64,000 bases of DNA from the NCBI RefSeq assembly GCF_000312425.1, contig NZ_HE997181.1:5669400-5733399 (forward strand). The letters run 5' to 3'. Below, one piece after another: positions 33,210 through 42,125 of this stretch (position 1 is its first letter; the number at the start of each line of letters is the position of its first letter). The position numbers were made by a program, and so were the translations under genes. This DNA comes from Reyranella massiliensis 521. GTDB taxonomy: Bacteria; Pseudomonadota; Alphaproteobacteria; Reyranellales; Reyranellaceae. Under the pieces are notes generated by a model, which did not search any database, was not told where the DNA came from, and worked only from the letters and a program-made list of their open reading frames with translations.

Positions 33210-34604
33210 CTAGTAGCGGTAGAGGTCGCCCTTGAACGGGCCGGCCTCGGGCACGCCGATGTACTTGGCCTGGTCCGGACGGAGCTTGGTGAGCTTGGCG
33301 CCGACCTTCTCGAGGTGGAGAGCCGCGACCTTCTCGTCCAGCACCTTCGGCAGGGTGTAGACCTTCTTCTCGTACTTGCCCGGATTGGTCCAGATCTCGA
33401 TCTGGGCCAGCGTCTGGTTGGAGAACGAGGCCGACATCACGAAGCTCGGATGACCCGTGGCGTTGCCCAGGTTCACCAGGCGGCCTTCCGACAGGACGAT
33501 GATGCGCTTGCCGTCGGGGAACTCGACCTCGTCGACCTGCGGCTTCACGTTGTGCCACTTGAAGTTACGCAAGGCTGCGATCTGGATTTCGCTGTCGAAG
33601 TGACCGATGTTGCAGATGATGGCGCGGTGCTTCATCGCCTTCATGTGCTCGAGCGTCAGCACGTCGACATTACCGGTCGCGGTGACGAAGATGTCGGCCT
33701 TCGGGGCCGCCTCTTCCATCGTGACGACCTCGTAGCCTTCCATCGCCGCCTGCAGCGCGCAGATCGGATCGACTTCGGAGACCATGACGCGGCAGCCGGC
33801 CTGGCGCAGCGAAGCGGCCGAGCCCTTGCCGACGTCGCCGAAGCCCGCGACCATCGCCACCTTGCCCGACATCATGACGTCGGTGCCACGGCGGATGCCG
33901 TCGACCAGCGACTCACGGCAGCCGTAGAGGTTGTCGAACTTCGACTTGGTGACCGAGTCGTTGACGTTGATGGCCGGCCACAGGAGCTTGCCTTCCTTCG
34001 CCATCTGGTAGAGGCGGTGCACACCCGTGGTCGTCTCCTCGGTGACGCCTTTGATCGAGGCGCCGAGCTTGGCGTACCAGCCGGGCTTTTCCTTGTTGGT
34101 CTTGGCGATCGCCTTGTAGAGGACTTCCTCTTCCTCGTTGGTCGGCTTGGCGATCAGGGACGGGTCCTTCTCCGCGCGGGCGCCGAGATGGACCAGCAGG
34201 GTGGCGTCGCCGCCATCGTCCAGAATCATGTTCGGCTCGCCGCCGTCGCCCCACTCGAAGATCTTGTGGGTGTAATCCCAATACTCCTCGAGGCTCTCGC
34301 CCTTGATCGCGAAGACCGGCGTGCCGGCCTTGGCGATGGCAGCCGCGGCATGGTCCTGCGTCGAGTAGATGTTGCACGAGGCCCAGCGCACGTCGGCGCC
34401 CAGCGCCTTCAGCGTCTCGATCAGCACGCCCGTCTGGATGGTCATGTGCAGCGAGCCGGCGATGCGCGCGCCCTTCAGCGGCTTCTTGGGGCCGAATTCC
34501 TTGCGGATGGCCATGAGGCCCGGCATTTCGGTCTCGGCCATGTCGAGTTCCTTGCGGCCCCAATCGGCGAGCCCGATATCCTTGACGATGTAATCCTGGG
34601 CCAT
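33210..34604 (-). CDS. ahcY: S-adenosylhomocysteine hydrolase
   Basis: NAD-dependent enzyme of 464 aa splitting SAH into adenosine and homocysteine, keeping methylation going. Visible signatures: SCNIYSTQDHAAAAI, the NAD-binding GFGDVGKGSA, and a C-terminal end KLTKLRPDQAKYIGV with GPFKGDLYRY. The ATG at 34604 has AGGAG seven bases upstream; an earlier in-frame start would add 27 residues with no homology. The 155 bases upstream hold the ptsH terminator-like hairpin and a palindromic operator candidate, so ahcY likely has its own promoter. Confidence 0.96.
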   Translation of the reverse strand: MAQDYIVKDIGLADWGRKELDMAETEMPGLMAIRKEFGPKKPLKGARIAGSLHMTIQTGVLIETLKALGADVRWASCNIYSTQDHAAAAIAKAGTPVFAIKGESLEEYWDYTHKIFEWGDGGEPNMILDDGGDATLLVHLGARAEKDPSLIAKPTNEEEEVLYKAIAKTNKEKPGWYAKLGASIKGVTEETTTGVHRLYQMAKEGKLLWPAINVNDSVTKSKFDNLYGCRESLVDGIRRGTDVMMSGKVAMVAGFGDVGKGSAASLRQAGCRVMVSEVDPICALQAAMEGYEVVTMEEAAPKADIFVTATGNVDVLTLEHMKAMKHRAIICNIGHFDSEIQIAALRNFKWHNVKPQVDEVEFPDGKRIIVLSEGRLVNLGNATGHPSFVMSASFSNQTLAQIEIWTNPGKYEKKVYTLPKVLDEKVAALHLEKVGAKLTKLRPDQAKYIGVPEAGPFKGDLYRY

Positions 34605-34693
34605 TTGGCGCTCCTGGTAGGGAAATGGGGAGGGGGGCGATGCGAAAAGCGAGCGTGTCATATCAGCGGCCCGACAGCCCCTCAACGCGCGCC

Positions 34694-34723
34694 ATCAACA
34701 TATAAGCAAGAATTTATGTCGAT
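34694..34723. promoter_or_regulatory. AT-rich palindromic operator candidate upstream of ahcY
   Basis: A 30-bp imperfect palindrome in otherwise GC-rich DNA. The outer arms read ATCAACATA and TATGTCGAT with one mismatch, and AT-rich inner arms flank the centre. The position (90-120 bases before the ahcY ATG) and form resemble operators reported for the ArsR-type SAH-responsive regulator SahR in proteobacteria. The match is from memory of the motif style and needs checking. Confidence 0.45.
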
Positions 34724-34727
34724 ATAC

Positions 34728-34751
34728 CCGGCCCTTTATGCAGGGGGCCGG
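34728..34751 (-). terminator. Hairpin after ptsH
   Basis: CCGGCCC and GGGCCGG pair perfectly (7 bp) around a 10-base loop, nine bases after the ptsH stop on the minus strand. The T-tract is weak (GTATAT). It separates the PTS operon from ahcY. Confidence 0.5.
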
Positions 34752-34759
34752 CAATCTGT

Positions 34760-35068
34760 CTACTCTTCGCCGAACTTGCTTTCGACGAGCGTGGACAGGG
34801 CGGCCATGGCGTCGCTGGCCTGACGGCCGGAACAGGCCAGCTCGATCTGGCTGCCGATGCCGGCGGCCAGCATCATCAGCCCCATGATCGAAAGGCCGGA
34901 AACTTCCTGGCCTTTGAAGGAAACGCGCACGACGGCATCGAACTGGCCAGCCGTGCGCACGAACTTGGCCGCGGCGCGGGCGTGCAGACCACGCTTGTTG
35001 GCAATTGCCAGGTGTCGTCTCAGGGCACCGACGGCGGCGCCCGTACTCGAATCCGAAATATCGCTCAC
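34760..35068 (-). CDS. ptsH: HPr phosphocarrier protein (regulatory PTS)
   Basis: Protein of 102 aa. The phosphorylatable His is H29 in NKRGLHARAAAKFV, and the regulatory Ser is S60 in EVSGLSIMGLMMLA, the site for HprK. The start is a GTG overlapping the EIIA stop (GTGA). A short extension precedes the HPr fold. No sugar permease (EIIB/EIIC) is nearby, so this is a regulatory rather than transport PTS. Confidence 0.93.
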   Translation of the reverse strand: MSDISDSSTGAAVGALRRHLAIANKRGLHARAAAKFVRTAGQFDAVVRVSFKGQEVSGLSIMGLMMLAAGIGSQIELACSGRQASDAMAALSTLVESKFGEE

Positions 35069-35469
35069 GAAGCTTCCTTGGCCAAAATGCGAGAAGCTAC
35101 AGTGATGTACTTGCGGCCAGCTTCCTGCGCCATACGCACGGCTTCGGCAATCGGCCGGGTGCGCACGCTGGCGAGCTTGACCAGCATCGGCAGATTGACG
35201 CCGGCCAGCACCTCGATGTGCGCCTGCTCCATGATCGAGATGGCGAGGTTCGAGGGCGTACCGCCGAACATGTCGGTGAGCACGATCACGCCATCGCCGG
35301 TGTCGCAGGCCTTCGCCCGTTCGAGAATCTCGCTGCGGCGTTTTTCCATGTCGTCGTCGGCACCGATGCAAACGGTGGCGACGCATTGCTGCGGACCAAC
35401 GACATGTTCCAGCGCGGCAAGAAATTCCTGCGCCAGATTGCCGTGGGTCACCAGTACGATACCGATCAT
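35065..35469 (-). CDS. PTS EIIA-Man family protein
   Basis: Protein of 134 aa of the mannose-type EIIA fold. The phosphorylation site is H9 in GIVLVTHG. LTDMFGGTPSNLA is the signature segment. In alphaproteobacteria this protein accepts phosphate from HPr and interacts with regulators such as ChvG/ExoS-type kinases or acts in carbon storage control (known for relatives, not shown here). It sits 9 bases after rapZ and overlaps ptsH. Confidence 0.92.
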   Translation of the reverse strand: MIGIVLVTHGNLAQEFLAALEHVVGPQQCVATVCIGADDDMEKRRSEILERAKACDTGDGVIVLTDMFGGTPSNLAISIMEQAHIEVLAGVNLPMLVKLASVRTRPIAEAVRMAQEAGRKYITVASRILAKEAS

Positions 35470-35478
35470 TCTATCCGC

Positions 35479-36414
35479 TCACCCTGCGCCGCCGGCCTCT
35501 TCGGCTCTTTCGGCATCCCGGTGTAAGAGAGTGACCGAGCGGCCTGACCTTCGCAACCACTCTGCAAGCTCCTCGGCGAGCGCAACAGAGCGATGCCTCC
35601 CCCCTGTGCACCCTACCGCGATGGTCAAATAGCTCTTGCCCTCGGCGTCGAAACGGGGCAGCAGCGGCCCGATCAATCCCTGGAGCCGATCCACGAACGG
35701 CCGGTAGTCGGGATCGGTGGCCACGAACGCGGCGACCGCTGGATCGCGGCCGGTCAGCGGCTTGAGCGTCGGCTCGTAATGTGGATTCTTCAGGAAACGT
35801 GCGTCGAACACCAGGTCGGCCTCGCGCGGCAATCCGCGGCGGTACGAAAACGACATCACAGATATGCGCACGCCGGCGGCAACGCCCAGTGCGAAATGGC
35901 CGGCGAGAATCTGCTTGAGGCGATGCGGCGAGAGGCCCGACGTGTCGATCCTGACATCGGCATGGTCGCGCAGGAAGCCGATCTGTCGCCGCTCCTCGAC
36001 AATGCCGTCGACCACCGGGCGGTCCGGCGCGAGAGGATGTGGCCTGCGCGACTCGGTATAGCGGCGCTGCAGGGTCTCGGTATCGGCTTCGAGGAAGAGA
36101 AGCTGAACGGCGAGGCCCTGATGCCCCTTGAATTCGCGCACTCGGCGAAGCAGGGCGCGCGGATCGAAACCGAAGGTGCGCGTGTCGATACCGAAGGCCA
36201 GCGGAGGCGCCTGCTCGCCCGGCTTTCCTGTCGTCGACTGCACGAGATCGTCGAGCAGCGTAAGCGGAATATTGTCGATGGCGACATAGCCCATGTCGGC
36301 TAGTGCGCTCAGCGCCGTCACGCGTCCGGCGCCGGACAGGCCGGAGACGACGACGAACGGTCGGCGCATGGTTTGCGTCGTAGGCGATGCTGGCGAGGGG
36401 CTGGTATCGGGCAT
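35479..36414 (-). CDS. rapZ: RapZ (YvcJ) family nucleotide-binding regulator
   Basis: Protein of 311 aa. The P-loop reads GLSGAGRV (25-32), with Arg at the usual Lys position (R31). YVAIDNIPL, GIDTRTFGF and the C-terminal GCTGGRHRSVALAEELA are RapZ hallmarks. In E. coli RapZ binds glucosamine-6-phosphate and small RNAs to control GlmS. An ATG at 36369 (MRRPFVVVSG) is an alternative start matching the shorter family N-terminus. It lies between hprK (15-base gap) and EIIA. Confidence 0.92.
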   Translation of the reverse strand: MPDTSPSPASPTTQTMRRPFVVVSGLSGAGRVTALSALADMGYVAIDNIPLTLLDDLVQSTTGKPGEQAPPLAFGIDTRTFGFDPRALLRRVREFKGHQGLAVQLLFLEADTETLQRRYTESRRPHPLAPDRPVVDGIVEERRQIGFLRDHADVRIDTSGLSPHRLKQILAGHFALGVAAGVRISVMSFSYRRGLPREADLVFDARFLKNPHYEPTLKPLTGRDPAVAAFVATDPDYRPFVDRLQGLIGPLLPRFDAEGKSYLTIAVGCTGGRHRSVALAEELAEWLRRSGRSVTLLHRDAERAEEAGGAG

Positions 36415-36429
36415 GGCACGCGGCGGCGA

Positions 36430-36876
36430 TCATGCCGTCGCGATTCGCGCCAGGGCAAGGCGCAACTTGGCGCTGGCCGACGCCTCGAAAGGCGTCAGCG
36501 CCAGCACAGGCAGGTCGATGCCCAGCGTCTCTTCGCGCGCCGGTTCGGGCAGGCGCTCTATGTGCTGCTGCGGCACGAGGTCGACGAGCAGGGCGACCGT
36601 GGCGCGGGGAAGGAGCTGGGTGCGGCCGAGTTTCACGATGCCGACGCCGCGCACTTCGAGGAGGCCTGCCAAGGTCCCGGGACAGGTCGCGATCAGCCGG
36701 CGTCCCTGCCGTGCGAGTCTGGTCTGGTCGTCCGCCACCAGACGCGCTCCGGTCTCGATCAGGCGTGCCGCGAGATCGGACTTGCCGGCACCGGAGGGCC
36801 CTCGCAGCAGCACGGCCTTCCAGGTCCGTCCGCTTGTCTTCAGCGCAACGCAGGTCGCGTGGACGAGGGTCGTCAT
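36430..36876 (-). CDS. hprK: Short HPr kinase/phosphorylase (C-terminal domain only)
   Basis: Protein of 148 aa consisting of just the catalytic domain, as is usual in alphaproteobacteria (the Gram-positive form is about 310 aa). Walker A is GPSGAGKS (26-33), and LLEVRGVGIVKL is the HprK signature. It phosphorylates HPr on Ser. The ATG overlaps the chvG stop, so the sensor kinase and HprK are translationally coupled. Confidence 0.93.
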   Translation of the reverse strand: MTTLVHATCVALKTSGRTWKAVLLRGPSGAGKSDLAARLIETGARLVADDQTRLARQGRRLIATCPGTLAGLLEVRGVGIVKLGRTQLLPRATVALLVDLVPQQHIERLPEPAREETLGIDLPVLALTPFEASASAKLRLALARIATA

Positions 36877-38669
36877 TTGCGGCCGGTCGCGGCCGGCACG
36901 CGAATGGTGAAGCGCGCACCCAGCACCTTGCCGTCGGGCGCATGCCGGTTGGAAGCCGTGATCGAGCCGCCATAGGTTTCCATGATCTGGCGGCAGATCG
37001 AGAGGCCGAGACCGGAGTGCTGGCCGAAATGTTCGGTCGGACGTTCCGAATAGAACCGCTGGAAGATCGATTCGAGGTTGTCCTCGGGGATGCCCTGGCC
37101 TTCATCGTCGATGGTGACGACAAACGGCCCGTTGCGCGGTTCGCGGCCGAGCTCGACCAGGATGCGCGTGCCCGGCGGACTGAACGACAGGGCGTTGTCG
37201 ATGACGTTGCGGAACACCTGACCGTACCGGCCATCGTGGCCGTGTGCCGCAAAGGGGGGATTGGTGGCGACACGAAATTCGATCTCGACGTCGGACTTCT
37301 GGCTGGCCGTCGCCGCCTGATGGCGGACCATGTCGCGCAGCAGCGCTTCGAGATCCACGGGCTTCACTTCGCCGCGCATCAGTTCGGCATCGAGGCGCGA
37401 AGCGTCGGAAATGTCGGAGATCAGCCGGTTCAACCGATTGATGTCGTCCATCACGATGGCCATCAGCTTGGCGCGACGCTCGTGGTCGAGATCGGGTCGG
37501 GCTGCCATTTCGATGGCCGATCGCAGCGAGGTCAGAGGATTCTTGAGCTCGTGCGCCACGTCGGCGGCGAAGCTCTCGATGGTGTTGATGCGCAGCCATA
37601 GCGCTTCGGTCATCGAGCGCAAGGCGTCGTTCAGGTCGCCGATCTCGTCGCCGCGCTTGCCGAGGTCGGGAATCGCGGGCCGGCTTTCACGCGCCAAGCG
37701 CACCTCGTCGGCCGCGCGCGCCAGCCGCACGATCGGCTGGGTGATGGTGCCGGCAAGATAGAGGGACAACATGACCGTGATGCCGAGGGCTGCAGCAGCG
37801 ATGGTCAGCATGTCGTAACGCACTTCGCGCAACGAGGCGGCAATGGCCCGGTTGTCGCGCGTCAGCAAGAGGGCGCCCAGCACCTGCTTGTAGCGCTGCA
37901 CCGGCACGGCCGCGCTCAGGATCAGCCGGCCGTTGCCGGCACTGCGCACGGCCGACGCGTTGAAGCCGCGCAGGGCGCTGGCCGCCTCGGGAAAGTCACG
38001 CAGGGTCGGTGCCGGCCGGTCGACATACTCTGGAAAGCGGTCGACGCGCGAAAGCTGCCGGCCGACCCAGTCTCCCAGCCTGTCGCTCCACTGCAGCTCT
38101 ACCTCGGGCTTGGCGGTATCGGGGGTCTCGGGCGGCGGCAGGGGCACGACGTGGATGCGACCGACCTCGCTCAGCACGGCGGAATCGCCCAGCAGCTCGC
38201 CGGTCTCGCTGAACAGGCGCGCCCGAACGCCGGTCGGTCGGACCAGGCGCGTAAGCAACTGGCGCGCGGCATCGGCATCCATGCGATTGACCGTGGTCTC
38301 GCCACCGACCACCGCCACCTCGCCGATGCCGGCGGCGACCATTTCGCCCTGGACCAGCAGCGAAGCGAGCTCGGCATCGATCAATTCTTCTTCATAGTCG
38401 CTGAGATAGACGGCGCCCAGCGTCAGCAGCGCGACCGGAATCAGGTTCAGCAGCAGAATGCGGCGGGTGAGCGGCGAGTGGCTGCGATCGGTGCTGCGCC
38501 GGCGCCGCAGCAGCGACGGAGAGTCGGCTGTCGCCGCAGGCGCGTGCGCATGGCGGCGCGCGCCGGGGAGCAGCCGGCGCAGCGCTGCCACGACCTTCGC
38601 GCCGAAGCCCTGGCGTCCCAGCGGACGCGCCTCCGGCTCAGGCGTCGCGGTATCGATATCCGATGCCAT
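36873..38669 (-). CDS. chvG: Sensor histidine kinase ChvG/ExoS type
   Basis: Protein of 598 aa. A basic cytoplasmic N-terminus is followed by TM1 (about 71-89), a periplasmic sensor domain (about 90-285), TM2 (about 286-308), HAMP, HisKA with H373 in DVAHELKNPLTSL, and HATPase (NVIDNALSFSPPG, DDEGQGIP, GLGLSICRQI). In Agrobacterium and Sinorhizobium ChvG/ExoS senses acid and envelope signals. The ATG at 38669 overlaps the chvI end by 32 bases; the frame upstream is shadow sequence. Confidence 0.93.
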   Translation of the reverse strand: MASDIDTATPEPEARPLGRQGFGAKVVAALRRLLPGARRHAHAPAATADSPSLLRRRRSTDRSHSPLTRRILLLNLIPVALLTLGAVYLSDYEEELIDAELASLLVQGEMVAAGIGEVAVVGGETTVNRMDADAARQLLTRLVRPTGVRARLFSETGELLGDSAVLSEVGRIHVVPLPPPETPDTAKPEVELQWSDRLGDWVGRQLSRVDRFPEYVDRPAPTLRDFPEAASALRGFNASAVRSAGNGRLILSAAVPVQRYKQVLGALLLTRDNRAIAASLREVRYDMLTIAAAALGITVMLSLYLAGTITQPIVRLARAADEVRLARESRPAIPDLGKRGDEIGDLNDALRSMTEALWLRINTIESFAADVAHELKNPLTSLRSAIEMAARPDLDHERRAKLMAIVMDDINRLNRLISDISDASRLDAELMRGEVKPVDLEALLRDMVRHQAATASQKSDVEIEFRVATNPPFAAHGHDGRYGQVFRNVIDNALSFSPPGTRILVELGREPRNGPFVVTIDDEGQGIPEDNLESIFQRFYSERPTEHFGQHSGLGLSICRQIMETYGGSITASNRHAPDGKVLGARFTIRVPAATGRK

Positions 38670-39333
38670 AAAGCGTTTCGATCTGCTCGAACTCGCCATC
38701 GACTTCGCGGAACTTGCGGCGGACGCGCTTGATATGGCTGTCGATCGTGCGGTCGTCGACGTAGATCGTTTCGCCATAGGCCGCGTCCATCAGCTGGTCG
38801 CGGTTCTTCACGTGGCCGGGCCGCTCGGCGAGCGACTTGAGCAACAGGAATTCGGTGACCGTGAGATGCACTTCCTTGCCCTTCCAGGTGCACTGGTGAC
38901 GGCTGGGGTCGAGCACGAGGTCGCCACGGACGATGCGCTCTGCCGCCGCTTCGCCCTTGCCACCGCCGGCGTCGCCGCGGCGCAGCACGGCCCGGATGCG
39001 TTCCAGCAGCAGCCGCTGCGAGAAGGGCTTGCGGATGAAATCGTCAGCGCCCATGCGCAGACCCAGCACTTCGTCGATCTCTTCGTCCTTGGAGGTGAGG
39101 AAGATGACCGGAAACTGCTGCGTCTTGCGGATGCGGTTCAGGAGCTCCATTCCGTCCATCCTCGGCATCTTGATGTCGAAGATCGCGAGGTCGGGTGGCG
39201 ACTGGTTCAGCCCCTCCAGCGCCGAAGCGCCATCGTTGTAGGTCTTGATCTGGAACCCTTCGGCTTCGAGCAGCATCGACACGGAGGTAAGGATGTTGCG
39301 GTCGTCGTCGACGAGGGCGATGTTCTTGCGCAC
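38638..39333 (-). CDS. chvI: Response regulator ChvI type (OmpR family)
   Basis: Protein of 231 aa. The receiver domain has an acidic cluster DDD (9-11), phospho-acceptor D53 in IFDIKMPRMDG, T/S in FLTSKDE and K in FIRKPFS. The C-terminal winged helix includes TVTEFLLLKSLAERPG and YVDDRTIDSHIKRVRRKF. The start is the GTG at 39333 with AGGAGA upstream. It is divergent from the HugZ-like gene; 130 bases between them contain the promoters. Confidence 0.94.
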   Translation of the reverse strand: MRKNIALVDDDRNILTSVSMLLEAEGFQIKTYNDGASALEGLNQSPPDLAIFDIKMPRMDGMELLNRIRKTQQFPVIFLTSKDEEIDEVLGLRMGADDFIRKPFSQRLLLERIRAVLRRGDAGGGKGEAAAERIVRGDLVLDPSRHQCTWKGKEVHLTVTEFLLLKSLAERPGHVKNRDQLMDAAYGETIYVDDRTIDSHIKRVRRKFREVDGEFEQIETLYGIGYRYRDA

Positions 39334-39463
39334 GGCTTGGCTTCTCCTGCAGGGGCACAGCGGACAACGGACAGTAGACCATGCTATCACAGACCGGGCC
39401 GCCGCCGCCGCTTCCCCGGCCCGTAATCCTCAAGCGAACAATTGCGGCTTTTTTGAACCGAAA

Positions 39464-40183
39464 ATGACCCAAGACGACTTGCCGCGCTCCGTGCGCGATC
39501 TGCTTCGCGGTCTCGACCGCGCCGCCCTGGCCAGCGCCCTGCCGGGCGAAACCGGGACCTGGCCTTACGCTTCACTGGTCCTGGTGGCGGTCGATCACGA
39601 CCTGTCGCCCATCTTGCTGTTGAGCGATCTTGCCGAGCATACCAAGGCGATTCAGGCCGATGGCCGGGTCTCTCTGCTGTTTGACGGAACGGCCGGCCTT
39701 GAGCAGCCACTGACCGGGCCCCGCGTCACGGTGCTGGGGCGCGCCGAACGCACGACCGACGAGCGATCGAAGGCGCGCTTCCTGTCGCGGCATCCGGACG
39801 CTGCGATTTATGCGGGCTTCAAGGATTTCCATTTCTATCGCGTTACCGTGGAGCGGACCCATCTGGTAGGTGGGTTCGGCAAGATTCGCTGGATCGCCCG
39901 CGCCGAATTGGCCTCTCCTGAAGCGCCCGGCCTGGCCGAAGCCGAGACGGGCATCGTGATGCACATGAACGAGGACCATTCGGACGCCGTTCAGCTCTAT
40001 GCCGGCAAGCTCCTTGGCCTGGACGGGCAGGGGTGGCGCATGACCGGGATTGATCCGGAAGGTATCGATCTGCGCCAACGTGGGCAGGTGGCCCGGCTTT
40101 CCTTCGACCAACCGCTGGCAACGGGCGGGGAAGCCCGAAAGGTCCTGGTTGCACTTGTCGCGAAAGCTCGCGCCGTCGTCTGA
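39464..40183 (+). CDS. HugZ-like FMN-binding split-barrel / DUF2470 protein
   Basis: Protein of 239 aa. The N-terminal pyridoxamine-phosphate-oxidase-like barrel (TWPYASLVLVAVDHDLSPILLLSDLAEHTKAI) is joined to a C-terminal DUF2470 helix-rich part (IVMHMNEDHSDAVQLYA). Relatives include the haem oxygenase HugZ, in which the histidines of the second domain bind haem, but many members have no proven haem activity. The start is the ATG at 39464. Two small hairpins (40201-40214 and 40214-40228) follow the stop and may terminate it. Confidence 0.83.
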   Translation: MTQDDLPRSVRDLLRGLDRAALASALPGETGTWPYASLVLVAVDHDLSPILLLSDLAEHTKAIQADGRVSLLFDGTAGLEQPLTGPRVTVLGRAERTTDERSKARFLSRHPDAAIYAGFKDFHFYRVTVERTHLVGGFGKIRWIARAELASPEAPGLAEAETGIVMHMNEDHSDAVQLYAGKLLGLDGQGWRMTGIDPEGIDLRQRGQVARLSFDQPLATGGEARKVLVALVAKARAVV

Positions 40184-40426
40184 CGGCGGCCAGTGTACAT
40201 GACAGCCTGCTGTCGGAATGCGATTCCGCGCCGCGGGATATTCTTCGCGGGTGCGAAGGCCGATCCACATCATCCTCGACACTAACTGTCGCAGCCTCTT
40301 GCCACTGAACGGCCACCCCTTTAGCGCTGAGAAAGGCAACGAAAAGGTCACCGCGACGTTTTTCGGGGGTTGGTAATCCCCGTATACGTTCAATCATCGG
40401 ATCAGCCCAAAAGCAGGAGAAACGCC

Positions 40427-42034
<1,608 letters not shown>

Positions 42035-42058
42035 TAGCGCGAGGCATCGCATCTCTGC

Positions 42059-42082
42059 CGGGGACATCTTATGATGTCCCCG
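42059..42082 (+). terminator. Hairpin terminator after pckA
   Basis: CGGGGACATC and GATGTCCCCG form a perfect 10-bp stem with a TTAT loop, 24 bases after the pckA stop and before the cyclase ATG. It has no long T-run, but stem strength and position favour termination or mRNA end protection. Confidence 0.6.
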
Positions 42083-42125
42083 CTTGAGCCCGCTTTCCGA
42101 CATACCGAGCGAGAAGACCGCGCGA

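Noticed and set aside
34605..34760. SAH or SAM-II riboswitch ahead of ahcY
   Set aside because: I could not find the conserved aptamer cores; the visible elements are a terminator-like hairpin and an AT-rich palindrome.
40184..40426. Riboswitch in the pckA leader
   Set aside because: Only short or imperfect hairpins are seen, and none matches a known aptamer core.
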